A DNA stretch of 8,073 nt from the NCBI GenBank assembly GCA_024404275.1, contig JAKSQG010000081.1, forward strand, positions 1-8,073. The letters run 5' to 3'. A program made the translations under genes and the position numbers. Position 1 is the first letter of the stretch. Each line of letters starts with the position of its first letter. The stretch comes from Clostridia bacterium. Its GTDB lineage: Bacteria > Bacillota > Clostridia > Christensenellales > Aristaeellaceae. Positions 1 to 6,444 of this stretch are shown here, in pieces. The notes beneath the pieces were generated by a model. The model was not told the DNA's origin, ran no database searches, and saw nothing but the letters and a program-made list of their open reading frames with translations.

Positions 1-3
1 TGA

Positions 4-1218
<1,215 letters not shown>

Positions 1219-1251
1219 TTTAAGTCTCCTCCTTAATCAAAAGAGAGTCTG

Positions 1252-3324
1252 TTATTCTTTGATACCGAGCACCTTGTTCGCGATGGAACGCGGAACAGCT
1301 TCATAGTGCTCGAACTGCATGGTGTAGTTGCCGCGGCCCTGGGTGCGGGAACGCAGATCAGTGGCGTAACCGAACATGGAGGACAGGGGAACGATGGAAC
1401 GGATGGTTTCCATACCGGCGTGCTCGTCCATGCCTTCGATACGGCCGCGACGAGAGTTCAGGTCGCCGATAACGTCGCCCATGTAGTCCGTGGGCACAAC
1501 GACTTCAACGTGCATCATGGGCTCCAGCAGGGTCTCATCAGCCTTCTTGAGGGCTTCCTTGAGAGCCATGGAACCGGCGATCTTGAAGGCCTGTTCAGAG
1601 GAGTCTACCTCATGGTAGCTACCATCGTAGCAGGACACGTGGAAGTCCACAACTTCGAATCCACCCAGAGGTCCGTTCTTGGCGGCCTCGCGGATACCGG
1701 CATCGATAGGAGCAATGAATTCCTTGGGAATGCTGCCGCCCACGGTGTCGTTGGAGAAGCTGTAGCCCTCGCCCGGGTTGACGGGACTGATTTCGATCCA
1801 GCAGTGGCCGTACTGGCCGTGACCGCCGGTCTGACGCTTGAACAGGCCTTCCGCCTTGGCCGCTCTGGTGATGGTCTCCTTGTAGGCAACCTGGGGCGCG
1901 CCAACGGTGGCTTCCACCTTGAATTCGCGCAGCAGACGGTCAACAATGATCTCCAGATGCAGTTCGCCCATGCCGGCGATGATGGTCTGGCCGGTCTGTT
2001 CATCGGTATAGGTCTTAAAGGTCGGGTCTTCTTCAGCCAGGCGCGCCAGCGCGAGGCCCATCTTCTCCTGACCGGCTTTGGTCTTGGGTTCGATGGCAAC
2101 CTGAATCACGGGGTCCGGGAAGACCATGGATTCAAGCAGGATGGGAGCCTTTTCATCGCACAGGGAGTTACCGGTGGTGGTGTCCTTGAAGCCCACGATA
2201 CCGACGATGTCGCCGGCGCGCACTTCTTCGACTTCCTCACGGTGGTTGGCGTGCATACGCACGATACGGCCAACGCGCTCGCGCTTACCCTTGGAAGAGT
2301 TGTACACGTAGCTGCCGGAGGCCAGAACACCGGAGTAGACACGGACGAAAGCCAGCTTACCGACGAAGGGGTCCACCATGATCTTGAAAGCAAGACCGGA
2401 GAACGGAGCGTCATCGGAGGGCTCGCGGACTGCCTCGGTCTCGCCGTCCATTTCAGTACCCTTGACGGTACCGATGTCCAGAGGAGAGGGGAGGTAATCC
2501 ACCACGGCGTCCAGCAGGGGCTGAACACCCTTGTTACGATAGGAAGTACCGCACAGCACGGGGGTCAGCTTGCCGGCAATAACAGCGCGGCGGATGGCCA
2601 CCTTCAGCTCTTCAACGGTGGGTTCTTCACCCATCAGGTACTTTTCCATCACTTCGTCGTCGGCTTCAGCCACCGCTTCGATCAGGTTGGTGTGCCATTC
2701 TTCGGCCAGATCCTGCATATCAGCGGGAATGGCGGATTCGGCCATCACCTTGCCCTGGTCATCTTCGTAGATCTCGGCCTTCATGTTGATCAGGTCGACC
2801 AGACCCTTGAAGGTGGCTTCGGCGCCAATGGGCAGCTGAATGGGAGCCGCATTGGCCTTCAGACGATCCTTCATCATGTTGACAACGCGGAAGAAGTCCG
2901 CGCCCATGATGTCCATTTTATTGACATAGGCAATGCGGGGAACGCCGTACTTGGTGGCCTGATGCCAGACCGTTTCGGACTGCGGTTCCACGCCGCCCTT
3001 TGCGCAGAAAACAGCGACAGCACCATCCAGAACTCTCAGGGAGCGTTCAACTTCAACAGTGAAGTCAACGTGACCGGGCGTGTCGATGATGTTAATCTGA
3101 TGATTGCGCCATTCGCATGTGGTAGCAGCGGAGGTAATGGTGATACCTCTCTCCTGTTCCTGCTCCATCCAGTCCATGGTGGCGGCGCCGTCATGCACCT
3201 CACCCAGTTTATGAGTGCGTCCGGTGTAGAACAGGATGCGCTCAGTAGTGGTGGTCTTACCGGCGTCGATATGAGCCATTATGCCGATGTTGCGCACATG
3301 CTCAAGCGGATGAGATCTCGGCAC
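1252..3324 (-). CDS. fusA: Translation elongation factor G (EF-G)
   Basis: EF-G is the GTPase that drives translocation of tRNA and mRNA after peptide bond formation, and acts with ribosome recycling factor. The 690-residue protein is full length. It shows P-loop AHIDAGKT at residues 17-24, the switch I segment ending ERGITITSAATT at about 58-69, DTPGH at 81-85 and NKMD at 135-138. Domain II follows from about 285, III from about 405, IV from about 481 and V from about 606. The domain IV tip SYHEVDSSE carries His571, matching the E. coli His583 that contacts the decoding centre. The start codon is GTG at 3322-3324, supported by an AAAGGAG ribosome binding site nine bases upstream and by the conserved N-terminus beginning MPR. 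It lies 57 bases after rpsG and 33 before tuf, in the classic str order. Nothing is truncated. Confidence 0.99.
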   Translation of the reverse strand: MPRSHPLEHVRNIGIMAHIDAGKTTTTERILFYTGRTHKLGEVHDGAATMDWMEQEQERGITITSAATTCEWRNHQINIIDTPGHVDFTVEVERSLRVLDGAVAVFCAKGGVEPQSETVWHQATKYGVPRIAYVNKMDIMGADFFRVVNMMKDRLKANAAPIQLPIGAEATFKGLVDLINMKAEIYEDDQGKVMAESAIPADMQDLAEEWHTNLIEAVAEADDEVMEKYLMGEEPTVEELKVAIRRAVIAGKLTPVLCGTSYRNKGVQPLLDAVVDYLPSPLDIGTVKGTEMDGETEAVREPSDDAPFSGLAFKIMVDPFVGKLAFVRVYSGVLASGSYVYNSSKGKRERVGRIVRMHANHREEVEEVRAGDIVGIVGFKDTTTGNSLCDEKAPILLESMVFPDPVIQVAIEPKTKAGQEKMGLALARLAEEDPTFKTYTDEQTGQTIIAGMGELHLEIIVDRLLREFKVEATVGAPQVAYKETITRAAKAEGLFKRQTGGHGQYGHCWIEISPVNPGEGYSFSNDTVGGSIPKEFIAPIDAGIREAAKNGPLGGFEVVDFHVSCYDGSYHEVDSSEQAFKIAGSMALKEALKKADETLLEPMMHVEVVVPTDYMGDVIGDLNSRRGRIEGMDEHAGMETIRSIVPLSSMFGYATDLRSRTQGRGNYTMQFEHYEAVPRSIANKVLGIKE

Positions 3325-3381
3325 AGTAGTTTACTCCTTTCAAATTCCGTGATGCGGCTTTCAGCCGTCCTTGCGGACAGC

Positions 3382-3852
3382 TTACCAGCGGTAATGGGCG
3401 AAAGCCTTGTTGGCCTCGGCCATTCTGTGCATTTCTTCCTTGCGGCCGACAGCCTTGCCGGTATTGGCGGCGGCGTCCAGCAGCTCGGCAGCCAGGCGCT
3501 CAGCCATGGTGTTTTCACCGCGGGAACGGCTGAACTCAACGAGCCAGCGCAGACCCAGCGTCTGACGGCGCTCGGGGCGGATCTCCATGGGGACCTGGTA
3601 GGTAGCACCGCCTACACGGCGGGCCTTAACTTCCAGCTGGGGCATAACGTTGGCCAGGGCAGCCTGGAACACTTCCATGGCTTCCTTGCCGGTCTTTTCG
3701 GCGATGGTCTCGAAGGCCTTGTAGCAGACCTGCTGAGCAACGCCGCGCTTGCCGTCCAGCATAATCTGATTGATCAGCTTGGTGACGACGACCGTCCCGT
3801 ATACGGGATCGGGCAGTACTTCACGCTTGGGGATAAATCCACGACGGGGCAT
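3382..3852 (-). CDS. rpsG: 30S ribosomal protein S7
   Basis: S7 is a primary 16S rRNA-binding protein that nucleates folding of the 30S head and lines the mRNA exit near the E site. The product is 156 residues, the normal length in Firmicutes. It begins MPRRGFIPKREVLPDP, has the conserved block RRVGGATYQVPMEIRPERR around residues 78-96, and ends in the conserved AEANKAFAHYRW. The ATG start has AAGGAGGG eight bases upstream. It is the third gene of the str operon, separated from rpsL by an unusually long 193 bases and from fusA by 57. In E. coli, S7 is the autogenous repressor that binds the rpsL-rpsG spacer; the long, hairpin-rich spacer here would fit a similar role, but that is inference. 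Confidence 0.99.
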   Translation of the reverse strand: MPRRGFIPKREVLPDPVYGTVVVTKLINQIMLDGKRGVAQQVCYKAFETIAEKTGKEAMEVFQAALANVMPQLEVKARRVGGATYQVPMEIRPERRQTLGLRWLVEFSRSRGENTMAERLAAELLDAAANTGKAVGRKEEMHRMAEANKAFAHYRW

Positions 3853-4045
3853 GTTGTTCCCTCCTTGATTGCGGTCCTTCCGTTAAACCGTCGGCGGCAA
3901 GTCAGCATCAAGCCGCTCTGTCAGGCAGTGTGCGGGGCGTTCCACGCATGCGCTTTCAGCGGCCGTTCCGAGCCGGGAAAGACTGTCACGCGGGCAAAGC
4001 GCCGCACAGCGGTTTTATAACAGAAGGAACCCCTGCGGTAATAAA
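3853..4045 (-). other. Long rpsL-rpsG spacer, candidate S7 leader
   Basis: These 193 bases hold no gene I can support. The open frame crossing them in the sense direction is only an out-of-frame run continuing from inside rpsL. Read as minus-strand RNA, short inverted repeats are present: a CCGC/GCGG stem at 4002-4012, CGCT/AGCG at 3951-3961, GCGT/ACGC at 3937-3947, and a five-pair stem joining 3894-3898 with 3912-3916. None is followed by a convincing U-run, so terminators are unlikely. A TATAAA-like sequence near 4013-4020 lacks a good -35 partner. By analogy with the E. coli str operon the spacer may carry an S7 translational operator, but no recognisable S7-binding sequence was identified. 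Confidence 0.35.
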
Positions 4046-4420
4046 TTACTTCTTGGGGCGTTTCGCGCCGTAGAGCGAACGACCCTGCATGCGCTTGGCA
4101 ACGCCGGCCGTATCCAGTGCGCCGCGGATGATGTGATAGCGGACGCCGGGCAGGTCGCGGACACGACCACCGCGGATCAGTACCACACTGTGCTCCTGCA
4201 GATTGTGACCAATGCCGGGGATGTAGCAGGTACCCTCGATCTGATTGGTCAGGCGGATTCTCGCGATCTTGCGCAGAGCCGAATTGGGCTTCTTGGGCGT
4301 CGTGGTTTTGACGCTCAGGCACACGCCGCGCTTTTGCGGGCAACCCTGCAGGATAGGCGCAGTCGACTTTTTGGCGACATCTGTTCTTCCTTTGCGGATC
4401 AACTGATTGATCGTAGGCAT
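4046..4420 (-). CDS. rpsL: 30S ribosomal protein S12
   Basis: S12 sits at the 30S decoding centre and controls codon-anticodon fidelity. The 124-residue product has the hallmark segments CPQKRGVC (27-34), TTTPKKPNSALRK (39-51), PGIGHNLQEHSV (68-79), the loop around residues 84-94, and the C-terminal GRSLYGAKRPKK. It is the short form, similar in length to E. coli S12, without the extra segment found after residue 25 in Bacillus-type S12. Lys43 is present. Residue 88, usually lysine in the GGRVKDLPG loop, is arginine (codon CGC at 4157-4159); Asp89, the site of RimO methylthiolation in other bacteria, is kept. The ATG start has AGGAGGT six bases upstream. It follows the L7Ae-family gene by 86 bases containing two hairpins. 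Identity is certain. Confidence 0.99.
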   Translation of the reverse strand: MPTINQLIRKGRTDVAKKSTAPILQGCPQKRGVCLSVKTTTPKKPNSALRKIARIRLTNQIEGTCYIPGIGHNLQEHSVVLIRGGRVRDLPGVRYHIIRGALDTAGVAKRMQGRSLYGAKRPKK

Positions 4421-4444
4421 GGAAGCACCTCCTGTAAATTGATC

Positions 4445-4466
4445 GGAGCGGGATGGACCCGTCTCC
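4445..4466 (-). promoter_or_regulatory. Hairpin in the rpsL leader
   Basis: In minus-strand RNA, GGAG-A-CGGG pairs with CCCG-CTCC around a five-base loop, giving eight base pairs with one bulged A. It lies about 25 bases before the rpsL start and 11 bases before its ribosome binding site. It sequesters a spare GGAGG-like motif and has no U-run, so it is more likely a structural or translational element than a terminator. The role is inferred from base pairing only. Confidence 0.4.
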
Positions 4467-4470
4467 TCCT

Positions 4471-4497
4471 ATAAAACTTCCGCAACCCCCGGAAGCT
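4471..4497 (-). terminator. Terminator-like hairpin between the L7Ae gene and rpsL
   Basis: Minus-strand RNA forms CTTCCG, a seven-base loop, then CGGAAG, extended by a G-U and an A-U pair, and is followed directly by TTTTAT. This is the shape of a weak intrinsic terminator. It sits 10 bases after the L7Ae-family stop codon and before the rpsL leader hairpin. Because the ribosomal genes downstream must be strongly expressed and no separate rpsL promoter is evident, partial termination or attenuation is more plausible than a full stop. Confidence 0.45.
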
Positions 4498-4506
4498 ATA
4501 GTCTGA

Positions 4507-4770
4507 TTAAGTGGGGGATTCCTCCCCGTTTGCTGTCAGCGCCGCCGCGGCGCAGGGCACGGAAAGGCGGCACATGCGTCCGAGCTTTTCCATACTGACG
4601 CCTCTTTGTACGGGCACGCGGTTCTTTTCGCAGGCTTCAAGCACCTCTTTGACGATCCTCTCCGCCGCGTCATCCGCCACCCAGACACGTCTGGCTTTGC
4701 CGGAGGATACCGCCCGCAGGGTCTGTCTGAGCCCCGCGGCCACACGGCCGGACGCCTTTGACTGCTGCAT
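4507..4770 (-). CDS. L7Ae/L30e-family RNA-binding protein (YbxF-like)
   Basis: This 87-residue protein matches the L7Ae/L30e/Gadd45 fold and most resembles Bacillus YbxF/RplGB, whose gene also precedes rpsL. Family members bind kink-turn RNA. Visible signs are the N-terminal helix with GLRQTLRAVSSGKARRV (about 13-29), the WVADDAAERIV segment (30-40), the NRVPVQRGVSMEKLGRMC core (50-67) and the hydrophobic SVPCAAAAL near the end; the highly charged last residues are disordered. The start at 4768-4770 is chosen because GGAGGTG lies four bases upstream. An in-frame ATG seven codons earlier at 4789-4791 has no ribosome binding site and would translate through the site used here. It is the first gene of the str operon behind the promoter at 4849-4877. 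In many Clostridia the gene sits between rpoC and rpsL; rpoC is absent here. Confidence 0.88.
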   Translation of the reverse strand: MQQSKASGRVAAGLRQTLRAVSSGKARRVWVADDAAERIVKEVLEACEKNRVPVQRGVSMEKLGRMCRLSVPCAAAALTANGEESPT

Positions 4771-4774
4771 CGCG

Positions 4775-4781
4775 CACCTCC
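4775..4781 (-). promoter_or_regulatory. Ribosome binding site fixing the L7Ae-family start
   Basis: GGAGGTG on the minus strand, four bases before the ATG at 4770, decides for the shorter product. The element lies partly inside a possible short GCAC/GUGC pairing (4798-4801 with 4774-4777). Confidence 0.75.
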
Positions 4782-4813
4782 GAAAATGCATTCATCTGTG
4801 CTTTGCTTGGTAC

Positions 4814-4845
4814 AAAAACACAGTTGCCGCATTGCTGACAACTGT
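4814..4845 (-). promoter_or_regulatory. Inverted repeat with U-run at the 5' end of the str transcript
   Basis: ACAGTTG and CAACTGT form a seven-pair perfect inverted repeat (4839-4845 with 4820-4826), extended inward by a G-U and a C-G pair around an eight-base loop. A TTTTT run at 4814-4818 follows one base after the stem. The predicted transcription start is near 4842, so the hairpin would form at the extreme 5' end of the RNA. It could stabilise the mRNA, act as an attenuator, or, as DNA, be a repressor operator across the start site. The sequence alone does not decide between these. Confidence 0.5.
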
Positions 4846-4848
4846 ATC

Positions 4849-4877
4849 ATTATAACTTTATGCAGGCAAATTGTCAA
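4849..4877 (-). promoter_or_regulatory. Consensus sigma-A promoter of the str operon
   Basis: TTGACA at 4872-4877, a 17-base spacer and TATAAT at 4849-4854 are a perfect housekeeping promoter. The predicted start is near 4842, giving a leader of about 72 bases before the L7Ae-family ATG. It lets the ribosomal genes be transcribed independently of purR-pth. Confidence 0.92.
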
Positions 4878-4890
4878 CGGTTCGTCGCAC

Positions 4891-4929
4891 TTTTTGCACT
4901 GATTTTTCGGAATTTTTGTCAAAATTTTT
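4891..4929 (-). promoter_or_regulatory. Phased A-tracts and PurBox-like site upstream of the str promoter
   Basis: Four five-base A-tracts on the minus strand begin at plus positions 4891, 4903, 4913 and 4925, that is 12, 10 and 12 bases apart, so they are close to in phase with the helix. This is expected to bend the DNA upstream of the promoter and may act like an UP element. Inside the block, the minus strand of 4902-4914 reads AATTCCGAAAAAT, matching the PurBox consensus AWWWCCGAACWWT at 12 of 13 positions; it is centred about 66 bases before the predicted start. The A-tracts are seen directly, but a PurR role is inference. Confidence 0.5.
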
Positions 4930-4975
4930 CGTCATCCGTACAATGGCGGTTATGGTTCCATATCATACATGCCGG

Positions 4976-5542
4976 TTATTTGCGGTTGAAGACGTTCATC
5001 GTGTCCTCAATGCCGCGAAGGATGAAGCTTTCCGCCGCCTCCGCCGCACGTTCAAAGCAGTCGCTCATCTTTTTGCGGTCCTCGGCGGTCTGGTACCCCG
5101 CCAGCACCCAGTCGGCCAGGTCCCACTCCGGCGGTCTCGCGCCCACGCCCACACGGATACGGGGAAAACGGTCGCTGCCCGTCTTGAGCAGAATATCCCG
5201 CCAGCCGTTGTGCGTGCCGGCGCCGCCGAAGGGGCGCACGCGCAATTGGCCCAGCGGCAGGTCGATATCGTCCGAAAAGATCATGCAGTCGTTGGGACCC
5301 ACCTTGTACCAGCGCAGCGCGTCCGCCACGCAGTCGCCCGACAGGTTCATAAAGGTCTGCGGCTTGATGAGCGCTATTCTTTCGCCGTTGATGCGGGTCT
5401 CCCCCACCAGGCCGTGGCACATGCTCTTGTTGACGGAGATGCCCCATTTCTTTTCCAGGCAGGTGATGACCTCAAAGCCGGCATTATGGCGCGTATGCTC
5501 GTACTTTTCCCCGGGATTTCCGAGCCCGATCAGCAGCTTCAT
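4976..5542 (-). CDS. pth: Peptidyl-tRNA hydrolase
   Basis: Pth cleaves peptidyl-tRNA that has dropped off the ribosome, freeing tRNA for reuse in the cytoplasm. The 188-residue protein has the normal family length. Family positions are all present: Asn9 in GLGNPG, catalytic His19 in TRHNAG, Asn66 in TFMNLSG, Asp91 in the SDDIDLP segment equivalent to E. coli Asp93, and Asn112 in THNGWRDI. The ATG at 5540-5542 overlaps the purR stop as ATGA, and only a weak G-rich ribosome binding site precedes it, so translation is probably coupled to purR. The 205 bases after the stop codon hold the str promoter and no clear terminator for purR-pth, so some read-through into the str operon is possible. Identity is secure. 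Confidence 0.97.
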   Translation of the reverse strand: MKLLIGLGNPGEKYEHTRHNAGFEVITCLEKKWGISVNKSMCHGLVGETRINGERIALIKPQTFMNLSGDCVADALRWYKVGPNDCMIFSDDIDLPLGQLRVRPFGGAGTHNGWRDILLKTGSDRFPRIRVGVGARPPEWDLADWVLAGYQTAEDRKKMSDCFERAAEAAESFILRGIEDTMNVFNRK

Positions 5543-6351
5543 TTCACCCAGTCCCCTACAACGATGTCCGGCGTTTCGCCGCGGCCGTTCTCACGCATCA
5601 CCATCAGCGACTTTTCGCAAACAGGCAGACGCTGCTCGCTGCTCTCGGTGGACAGCACAAAGCAGATGCCCTCCACGCGGCAGCGGAACTCCTCCATCAG
5701 GGAGATCATGCCGCGGGCGGTTCCGCCCCCGCGCATGAAATCGTCCACGATCAGGGCCGTACTGCCCTCACGGGCGGCGCGGCGGCTCAGCGACATGGTC
5801 TCGATGCCGCCGTGACCGGAAACATAGTTGATGTTGACGGCACTGCCCTCGTACACCTTGGAGGAGCGGCGGGCAATGAGCAGCGGCACATGCAGCGCCT
5901 CCGCCGTCATCAGCGCCACGGGGATACCCTTGGTCTCCATGGTCAGCACAAAGTCAATGCTCTTCTCGTAATACTCCGCGGCAATGACGCGGCTCATGCC
6001 GCGCACCATGGTCGGGTCGGAAAGGATATCGGAAAAATACAGATAGCCGCCGGGCAGGATGCGTCCCGGAGTCTTGAGCTGGTCGCAGATGTTTTCCAGC
6101 AGACGGCGGCCCGTCCCGGGCTGCGTCATCGGACGAAAGCGCATGCCGCCGGAGGCGCCGGTCACCGTTTCCAGCGTACCGATGCCAAACTCCTTGAGGG
6201 TACGCGAAAGGATCGCGGTATCCTCACTGACCGTGCTCTTGGCCGCGCCGAACATTTCGCAAAAATGAGAAAGTGTAAAAATACGGTTGGGATTGTCGGC
6301 AAGCACCTGAGACATGACCGCCAGCCGTTCGTTACGCTTGTACTTGTCCAT
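5539..6351 (-). CDS. purR: Bacillus-type purine operon repressor PurR
   Basis: PurR controls purine synthesis and salvage genes; in Bacillus the DNA-binding protein releases its operators when PRPP is high. The 270-residue product has an N-terminal winged-helix domain (about 5-72; SHFCEMFGAAKSTVSED resembles the recognition region) and a phosphoribosyltransferase-like domain after it. That domain contains RILPGGYLYFSDIL (97-110), ETKGIPVAL (139-147), YEGSAVNINYVSG (167-179) and the PRPP-binding signature ALIVDDFMRGGGTA (199-212), all characteristic of this family. The start at 6349-6351 is chosen because AGGAGG lies nine bases upstream and the protein then aligns with known PurR; an in-frame upstream ATG at 6409-6411 lies inside the promoter. 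It is the first gene of a two-gene unit with pth. It probably represses itself through the PurBox pair at 6400-6444. Confidence 0.95.
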   Translation of the reverse strand: MDKYKRNERLAVMSQVLADNPNRIFTLSHFCEMFGAAKSTVSEDTAILSRTLKEFGIGTLETVTGASGGMRFRPMTQPGTGRRLLENICDQLKTPGRILPGGYLYFSDILSDPTMVRGMSRVIAAEYYEKSIDFVLTMETKGIPVALMTAEALHVPLLIARRSSKVYEGSAVNINYVSGHGGIETMSLSRRAAREGSTALIVDDFMRGGGTARGMISLMEEFRCRVEGICFVLSTESSEQRLPVCEKSLMVMRENGRGETPDIVVGDWVK

Positions 6352-6360
6352 AAAAAAACG

Positions 6361-6366
6361 CCTCCT
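6361..6366 (-). promoter_or_regulatory. Ribosome binding site fixing the purR start
   Basis: AGGAGG on the minus strand, nine bases upstream of the ATG at 6351, rules out the longer reading that would begin at 6411. Seven T residues fill the space next to the start codon. Confidence 0.85.
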
Positions 6367-6387
6367 GGAGAATTGTTCCGAAGGCGT

Positions 6388-6416
6388 ATTATAGCATGCA
6401 TGCACGAACAATGCAA
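6388..6416 (-). promoter_or_regulatory. purR-pth promoter
   Basis: TATAAT at 6388-6393 is a perfect -10. With a 17-base spacer the -35 is TTGCAT at 6411-6416, only three of six to consensus. The weak -35 overlaps PurBox 2, which fits a promoter that PurR can block. Confidence 0.75.
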
Positions 6417-6444
6417 GAAGATTTTTTATATAAAGTTCGTTTTA
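6400..6444 (-). promoter_or_regulatory. Pair of inverted PurBoxes, probable PurR operator
   Basis: Box 1 (6431-6444) reads TAAAACGAACTTTA on the minus strand; box 2 (6400-6413) reads ATGCACGAACAATG on the plus strand. Each is 14 bases centred on CGAA, followed by C and two A/T bases as in the PurBox consensus AWWWCCGAACWWT. They face each other and are separated by exactly 17 bases (6414-6430), the 16-17 spacing known for Bacillus PurR operators. Box 1 includes the stop codon of the upstream LRR gene and box 2 overlaps the purR -35. A third half-site, GGAACAAT on the minus strand (6372-6379), lies downstream of the -10. Self-repression by PurR is the natural reading. Confidence 0.75.

Noticed and set aside
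1306..4020. A 904-codon open frame on the plus strand, antisense to fusA, rpsG and the rpsL-rpsG spacer
   Set aside because: It is the mirror of highly biased fusA/rpsG codon use (few sense codons that read as stops in antisense). The translation is low-complexity, His/Gly/Val-rich and has no recognisable domain.
4463..4469. A second GGAGGAG in the rpsL leader as the site of a leader peptide
   Set aside because: No ATG, GTG or TTG follows at a usable distance; it is better explained as one arm of the leader hairpin.
4875..4888. A CGAA-centred PurBox-like core directly beside the str -35
   Set aside because: It has CG where the consensus needs two A/T bases and no convergent partner at the right spacing.
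4917..4922. A second TTGACA upstream of the str promoter
   Set aside because: No -10-like hexamer lies 16-18 bases downstream; it is probably just part of the A-rich block.
4871..5815. Long plus-strand frames across pth and the str promoter region
   Set aside because: They overlap the well-supported pth and purR genes and cross the promoter DNA; no domain is seen.
6394..6404. TGCATGCATGC alternating sequence in the purR promoter spacer as a separate operator
   Set aside because: It is short and explained by its place in the spacer between -10 and PurBox 2; no second copy was seen.
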